DNA from: an uncultured Paludibaculum sp.
GTDB lineage: Bacteria > Acidobacteriota > Terriglobia > Bryobacterales > Bryobacteraceae
Assembly: GCF_963665245.1 (NCBI RefSeq)
Contig: NZ_OY762267.1
Coordinates: 372,001-436,000 of the forward strand
Direction: 5' to 3'
Length of the DNA stretch: 64,000 nt
Shown in pieces: positions 60,687 to 64,000 of this stretch (position 1 is its first letter; each line of letters starts with the position of its first letter). The position numbers and the translations under genes were made by a program. Below the pieces are notes generated by a model, which was not told where the DNA came from, ran no database searches, and worked only from the letters and a program-made list of their open reading frames with translations.

Positions 60687-60722
60687 AAGCCCGGGCCCTC
60701 TCCAAGGGGTCCGGGCTTTTTT
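60687..60722 (+). terminator. Rho-independent terminator of the molybdenum hydroxylase operon
   Basis: AAGCCCGG (60687-60694) pairs with CCGGGCTT (60711-60718), and CCCT/AGGG extend the pairing inside. TTTTTT follows directly. It lies 21 bases after the mini-protein stop. Confidence 0.9.
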
Positions 60723-60744
60723 GTCGTTGAGAAGGAGCGAAGGT

Positions 60745-63273
60745 GTGAAACTCGGGCCTTGGTTGGTAGCTGGTGGGCTGTGCCTGGCCGGCGCGGCTTA
60801 TGTGACGGCGGAAGCGACGGGCGTATTCGCGGTGCTGGCCAGCACGGTGCGCGGGGGCAAGCAACCCGGCGGCGTGTATCTGATCCCGACCACACAATTG
60901 CTGCATCCGTGGGGCGATCCGGTGACCATCGCGGGGCGGCCAGTGGATCTGGCGTTCGATCGGGACAAGAAGGTTCTGGCCGTGCTGAACACGCGCGGTG
61001 TCCTGTTTTATGACGGCACGGCGGCCTCGCTATTAGGTGAGGCGAAGTCGAAGTCGACCTCTTACGCTGGGCTGGCCTTCCGGCCGGGCACGCGCGAAGT
61101 GTGGGCCAGTGAGGCGACGCGCAATGGTCCGGACGGGCTGCTGATCATCACGCTGGACGATCGGGGCGTGCCGCGAAAGGAAGAACGCATCGCGCTGGCG
61201 CCCCACCCGCTGCCCATCGGGATCGCCTTCTCGCGTGACGGCGCCACGGCCTATGTCGCCTTCAGCCGCAACAACACGCTGGCGGAGATCGACACAGCCA
61301 CACGTAAGGTGAAGCGCGAGATTCCCGTGGGCGTCGCGCCGTTCCATGTTGCGTTGGAGCCGAGGTCCGGCCGGGTCTTTGTCTCGAATCGCGGCGGGCG
61401 GCGGCCAAAGCCTGGCGACGTGCTGGCGCCCTCCAGTGGGTCGAAGATCGCCAGCGACCCGGTGACCGGTTCTTCGGTGAGCGGGACGCTCACGGTGATC
61501 GATCCGGACGGTTCGGAGCCAAAGGAAGTGGCGGTTGGCCTCGCACCGTCTGGCCTGGCGCTGCGTGGGGACGGCAAGGAACTGGCGGTGGCCAACGGGC
61601 ACTCCGACAGCGTGACCCTGGTCGACACGGCCACGCTGAAGACACGCGAGGTCCGCATTCCCAGCTATCCGGACGGCACGCGCGGCAGCATCCCGTCGAA
61701 TGTCGCTTACTCACCCGATGGGCAAACGATGTACGTGTTGTGTGGCGGCACGAACTCAGTGACGGTGGTGCGCAAGGGCAAGGTGGAAGGCGCACTGCCG
61801 ACGGGCTGGTTCCCGTCTGCCATCACAATCGATGCGGCTGGCGGATTGCGGGTCGTGTCCATCAAGGGCACGGGCAACACCGCGCTGCCGAACGGCAACT
61901 TCAACTCGCGGGCCTATGAGGGGCTGCTGCAAACGATGCCGGCTCCGGGCAAGGCGCAGTGGCTGGCCGGACTGCGGGAAGTGAAGGCGGCCAATCAGCC
62001 GAAGTTCACGCCGGCCGGCGGAGTCGAGAATCTGCGTTCCCTGGGCATTCAGCACGTGTTCTTCATCATCAAGGAGAACCGCACGTATGATCAGGTCTTC
62101 GGTGACATCGCCAAAGCCAACGGCGACCCGAAACTGGCGATCTACGGCGGCGATGTGACGCCCAATCACCACGCCTTGGCTGAGCGCTACGTCGTGCTGG
62201 ACAACTTCCTCACCTCCAGTTCGATCAGTTTCGACGGCCACCAGTGGCTGATGATGGCGTTTGTCAGCGACTACACGCAACGGGCGTTCGCCGCCTCGCC
62301 ACGCGGCTATGCGTGGGATATGAGCGACGCACTCACCGTCTCACCGGCAGGCTTCTTCTTCCAGGGCGCCGCGCCCGACGTGAAGATCCGCATCTTCGGC
62401 GAGTTCTGCCTGCCGGGCAAGTTCGACCCGGCGACGCAGCAGTCCGAGGATATTCACGAACGCGCCGGCCTGGGTTGGAGCCACTACTGGGATCTCTACA
62501 AGAGCGGTAAATGGCGCAGCGAGGTGGGGTGTAGCGCGGCCGGATTACCCGCCCTGAAGCCGCTGATGAGCCCCAGCTATCCGCAGGACGATACTGTAAT
62601 CACCGATCAGATCCGCGCCGAGGAGTTTCTGCGGGAATTGAAGGAACGCGAGAAAACCGGCGAGATGGCCAACATCAACATCCTGACGCTCACGTCGGAC
62701 CACACGAATGGCACGCGGCCGGGTTCGCCCACGCCCAAAGCCATGGTGGCCGACGACGACCTGGCGCTGGGGCGCATTGTGGAGGGCATCTCGAAGAGCC
62801 GCTTCTGGGCACATAGCCTGATCCTGGTGGTCGAAGACGACGCGCAGGACGGGTTGGACCACGTGGACGGTCACCGCACGGTCGCCCTCGCGATTGGGCC
62901 GAACATCCGGCGCGGCGTGGTGGACTCCAACCACTACAACCAGATCTCGATGGTGAAGACCATCCAGGAACTGTTCCAGATTCCGCCGCGGACCGTGTTC
63001 CTGCAGAACTCCCGGCCGATGACCAGCGTGTTCACGCCGGAGGCGCAGTTGCAACCCTACACGGCGATCCCGAACAGGATCCCTCTCGATCAGATGAATC
63101 CACCATTGAAGGCGTTGAACGGCCGGCAACGGTGGGCCGCGCAGCAGTCGGAAGCGATGAACTGGGCCGATGTGGATGACATCCCCAGCGACACGCTGAA
63201 CAGGATCCTTTGGTGGGATGCCAAAGGGTACGACGCACCGTACCCCGTGCTGAAGGCGCAGGCAAAGCGCTAG
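60745..63273 (+). CDS. YncE-like propeller fused to alkaline phosphatase-family phosphoesterase
   Basis: An 842-residue protein, starting at a GTG behind GAAGGAG. An N-terminal signal anchor (KLGPWLVAGGLCLAGAAYV) precedes a seven-bladed propeller of YVTN type (about 40-420, PVDLAFDRDKKVLAVLN, GVAPFHVALEP, GLAPSGLALRGDGKELAVAN). Then comes a phosphoesterase/alkaline-phosphatase-superfamily domain (about 440-820) with FIIKENRTYDQVFGD, DDAQDGLDHVDGH and VALAIGP. This is the known 'bifunctional YncE/alkaline phosphatase' architecture. The metal-site residues appear present. Substrate unknown. The gene stands alone. Confidence 0.88.
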   Translation: MKLGPWLVAGGLCLAGAAYVTAEATGVFAVLASTVRGGKQPGGVYLIPTTQLLHPWGDPVTIAGRPVDLAFDRDKKVLAVLNTRGVLFYDGTAASLLGEAKSKSTSYAGLAFRPGTREVWASEATRNGPDGLLIITLDDRGVPRKEERIALAPHPLPIGIAFSRDGATAYVAFSRNNTLAEIDTATRKVKREIPVGVAPFHVALEPRSGRVFVSNRGGRRPKPGDVLAPSSGSKIASDPVTGSSVSGTLTVIDPDGSEPKEVAVGLAPSGLALRGDGKELAVANGHSDSVTLVDTATLKTREVRIPSYPDGTRGSIPSNVAYSPDGQTMYVLCGGTNSVTVVRKGKVEGALPTGWFPSAITIDAAGGLRVVSIKGTGNTALPNGNFNSRAYEGLLQTMPAPGKAQWLAGLREVKAANQPKFTPAGGVENLRSLGIQHVFFIIKENRTYDQVFGDIAKANGDPKLAIYGGDVTPNHHALAERYVVLDNFLTSSSISFDGHQWLMMAFVSDYTQRAFAASPRGYAWDMSDALTVSPAGFFFQGAAPDVKIRIFGEFCLPGKFDPATQQSEDIHERAGLGWSHYWDLYKSGKWRSEVGCSAAGLPALKPLMSPSYPQDDTVITDQIRAEEFLRELKEREKTGEMANINILTLTSDHTNGTRPGSPTPKAMVADDDLALGRIVEGISKSRFWAHSLILVVEDDAQDGLDHVDGHRTVALAIGPNIRRGVVDSNHYNQISMVKTIQELFQIPPRTVFLQNSRPMTSVFTPEAQLQPYTAIPNRIPLDQMNPPLKALNGRQRWAAQQSEAMNWADVDDIPSDTLNRILWWDAKGYDAPYPVLKAQAKR

Positions 63274-63282
63274 AAACGCGAA

Positions 63283-63317
63283 ACGCCCGCGAGTCTCAAT
63301 GTGAGACTCGCGGGCGT
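63283..63317 (+). terminator. Perfect 16-bp stem-loop between convergent genes
   Basis: ACGCCCGCGAGTCTCA (63283-63298) pairs without mismatch with TGAGACTCGCGGGCGT (63302-63317), with a 3-base loop. The following bases (CCTTAATG) lack a T run. It is symmetrical for both converging genes (ends at 63273 and 63342). Confidence 0.8.
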
Positions 63318-63341
63318 CCTTAATGACGGGTCAAAAACGGG

Positions 63342-63989
63342 TTACCGCGCTGTCTGCACCTTGGGAGTGGCCAGGTAGCCGACGATGATGTCTTTCTTCA
63401 CTTCGTTCACGACGATCTCGTAAGGCTGGCGCGCTTTGGAAGTGTAGAACTGGACGGGTTCGTTCAAGCTCTTGTCCTTCTTCTCCACGCGCTTGTCGTC
63501 GGCCGTGATCTCAACGGTGTAGCGGTTCTTCTTCTGGTCTGCCTTCTTCAACTGCAGGAAGATGTCCCCCACCTTCTGGGGCGCCTTGGTCTTGCCGAGG
63601 TTGAATTCGAAGTAGTTCCGCTCGCCCAGGGCTTTGAGGGCCTGTAGTTCCTTGCCGTTGGTGGCGATGAGGCCGCTCTGCACACCCAGGTCGCCGGAGA
63701 CCGACTTCAGGCTCGCAATGGTCTTATCCAGCTCAGACTTCGTATTGCTCAGGTCCGTCTTGACACCGCTGACATCGGTGGCCACTTCGCCGATCTTGGT
63801 GTTAGCCGTATTGGCCGCCTCCTTCACCTCGGTGATCTGGCCCTTCATCGCGGCCTCACTGGCCTTCTGTTGCTGGGCCAGACGCGCGGCCAAGTCCTCA
63901 GCGTGCTTGGTGGCATCCACCTTTGCCTGGCCGACAGCCATCGACGCCTGACGGCGCGCCGCTTCCAGTTCTTCCTTCAGGGTTTCCAT
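63342..63989 (-). CDS. Coiled-coil protein, 5' end possibly outside the window
   Basis: At least 215 residues. An N-terminal charged coiled coil (LKEELEAARRQASMAVGQAKVDATKHAEDLAARLAQQQ to about 110) is followed by a small beta domain (YFEFNLGKTKAPQKVGDIFLQLKKADQKKNRYTVEI and so on). The frame stays open to the edge beyond the ATG at 63989, with no clear ribosome site, so the true start may be earlier, perhaps with a membrane anchor. Function unknown. Confidence 0.65.
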   Translation of the reverse strand: METLKEELEAARRQASMAVGQAKVDATKHAEDLAARLAQQQKASEAAMKGQITEVKEAANTANTKIGEVATDVSGVKTDLSNTKSELDKTIASLKSVSGDLGVQSGLIATNGKELQALKALGERNYFEFNLGKTKAPQKVGDIFLQLKKADQKKNRYTVEITADDKRVEKKDKSLNEPVQFYTSKARQPYEIVVNEVKKDIIVGYLATPKVQTAR

Positions 63990-64000
63990 ATTCCGCCTGG

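Noticed and set aside
1..64000. tRNA, rRNA, CRISPR array or phage integrase
   Set aside because: I looked for T-loop-like GGTTCGA patterns with cloverleaf context, regular short repeats with unique spacers, and integrase or transposase motifs, and saw none. A computed search (tRNAscan, CRISPR finder) would settle this.
63990..64000. A ribosome site before the coiled-coil gene at the window edge
   Set aside because: Only eleven bases are visible and GGCGGA is too weak to prove the start, so I left the 5' end open.

Overview
The window looks like one contiguous piece of chromosome from an Acidobacteriota bacterium, probably of the Solibacter/Bryobacter/Paludibaculum type. The sequence is GC-rich. 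Its gene content is typical of that group: a PadR regulator translationally coupled to an ADOP-type (MacB/FtsX-like) permease, a secreted 'VWFA-related Acidobacterial' protein, a very large Oar-like TonB-dependent receptor with an N-terminal carboxypeptidase-regulatory domain, two paralogous membrane-anchored regulators of a family I associate with Acidobacteria, and many Tat or Sec signal peptides. The assignment rests on gene families, because no rRNA or tRNA was found.

Region by region. (a) 0-8.6 kb: a membrane-tethered regulator, then a tight operon of an ECF sigma factor, a zinc-finger/FecR anti-sigma protein with a 500-residue exported tail, and two ATPase-permease pairs of an ABC-2 type exporter. 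A tandem repeat has inserted exactly at one of the stop/start overlaps. (b) 8.6-17 kb: degenerate repeats, a mini zinc-ribbon protein, an acyl-CoA ligase, prmA, an L-rhamnonate-dehydratase-like enolase, and an active/inactive M16 protease pair overlapping an amidase. (c) 17-25 kb: moeA-moaC-mogA, a VWFA protein, a MEMO-family protein, a dihydropteridine-reductase-like SDR followed by pterin carbinolamine dehydratase, and a serine-hydrolase/NamZ fusion likely to recycle peptidoglycan. (d) 25-35 kb: an AT-hook mini-protein with palindromic upstream sites, two transporters, a TPR protein, three copies of an unrecognised ~85-residue protein family scattered around a CxxCH-containing secreted propeller protein, a bifunctional-nuclease-family protein and miaB. 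(e) 35-42 kb: padR-ADOP, a secreted protein built of 32-residue repeats, a sulfide:quinone-oxidoreductase-like flavoprotein divergent from a LysR regulator, and a Cys-cluster protein. (f) 42.4-45.5 kb: a lower-GC cassette of three secreted proteins, two of them diverged paralogs, bounded by a 15-bp direct repeat and lying inside a long leftward gene string that includes pyrE, truA and a nucleoside hydrolase. (g) 48.9-64 kb: a TolC-like protein, the second membrane regulator divergent from the TonB receptor, a Tat-exported molybdenum hydroxylase operon with a six-cysteine mini-protein, a YncE-propeller/phosphoesterase fusion, and a coiled-coil protein cut by or abutting the window edge.

The most interesting candidates for undescribed biology are the three-member small-protein family with a conserved upstream block (30.1-33.1 kb), the direct-repeat-bounded cassette with its paralogous secreted proteins (42.4-45.5 kb), the amidase-like/exo-muramidase fusion (22.8-25.1 kb), and the repeat insertion that keeps translational overlaps at both of its ends (7.2-7.4 kb). 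Molybdenum cofactor synthesis (17-19 kb) and the molybdenum hydroxylase (56.7-60.4 kb) belong to one physiology, although they are 40 kb apart.
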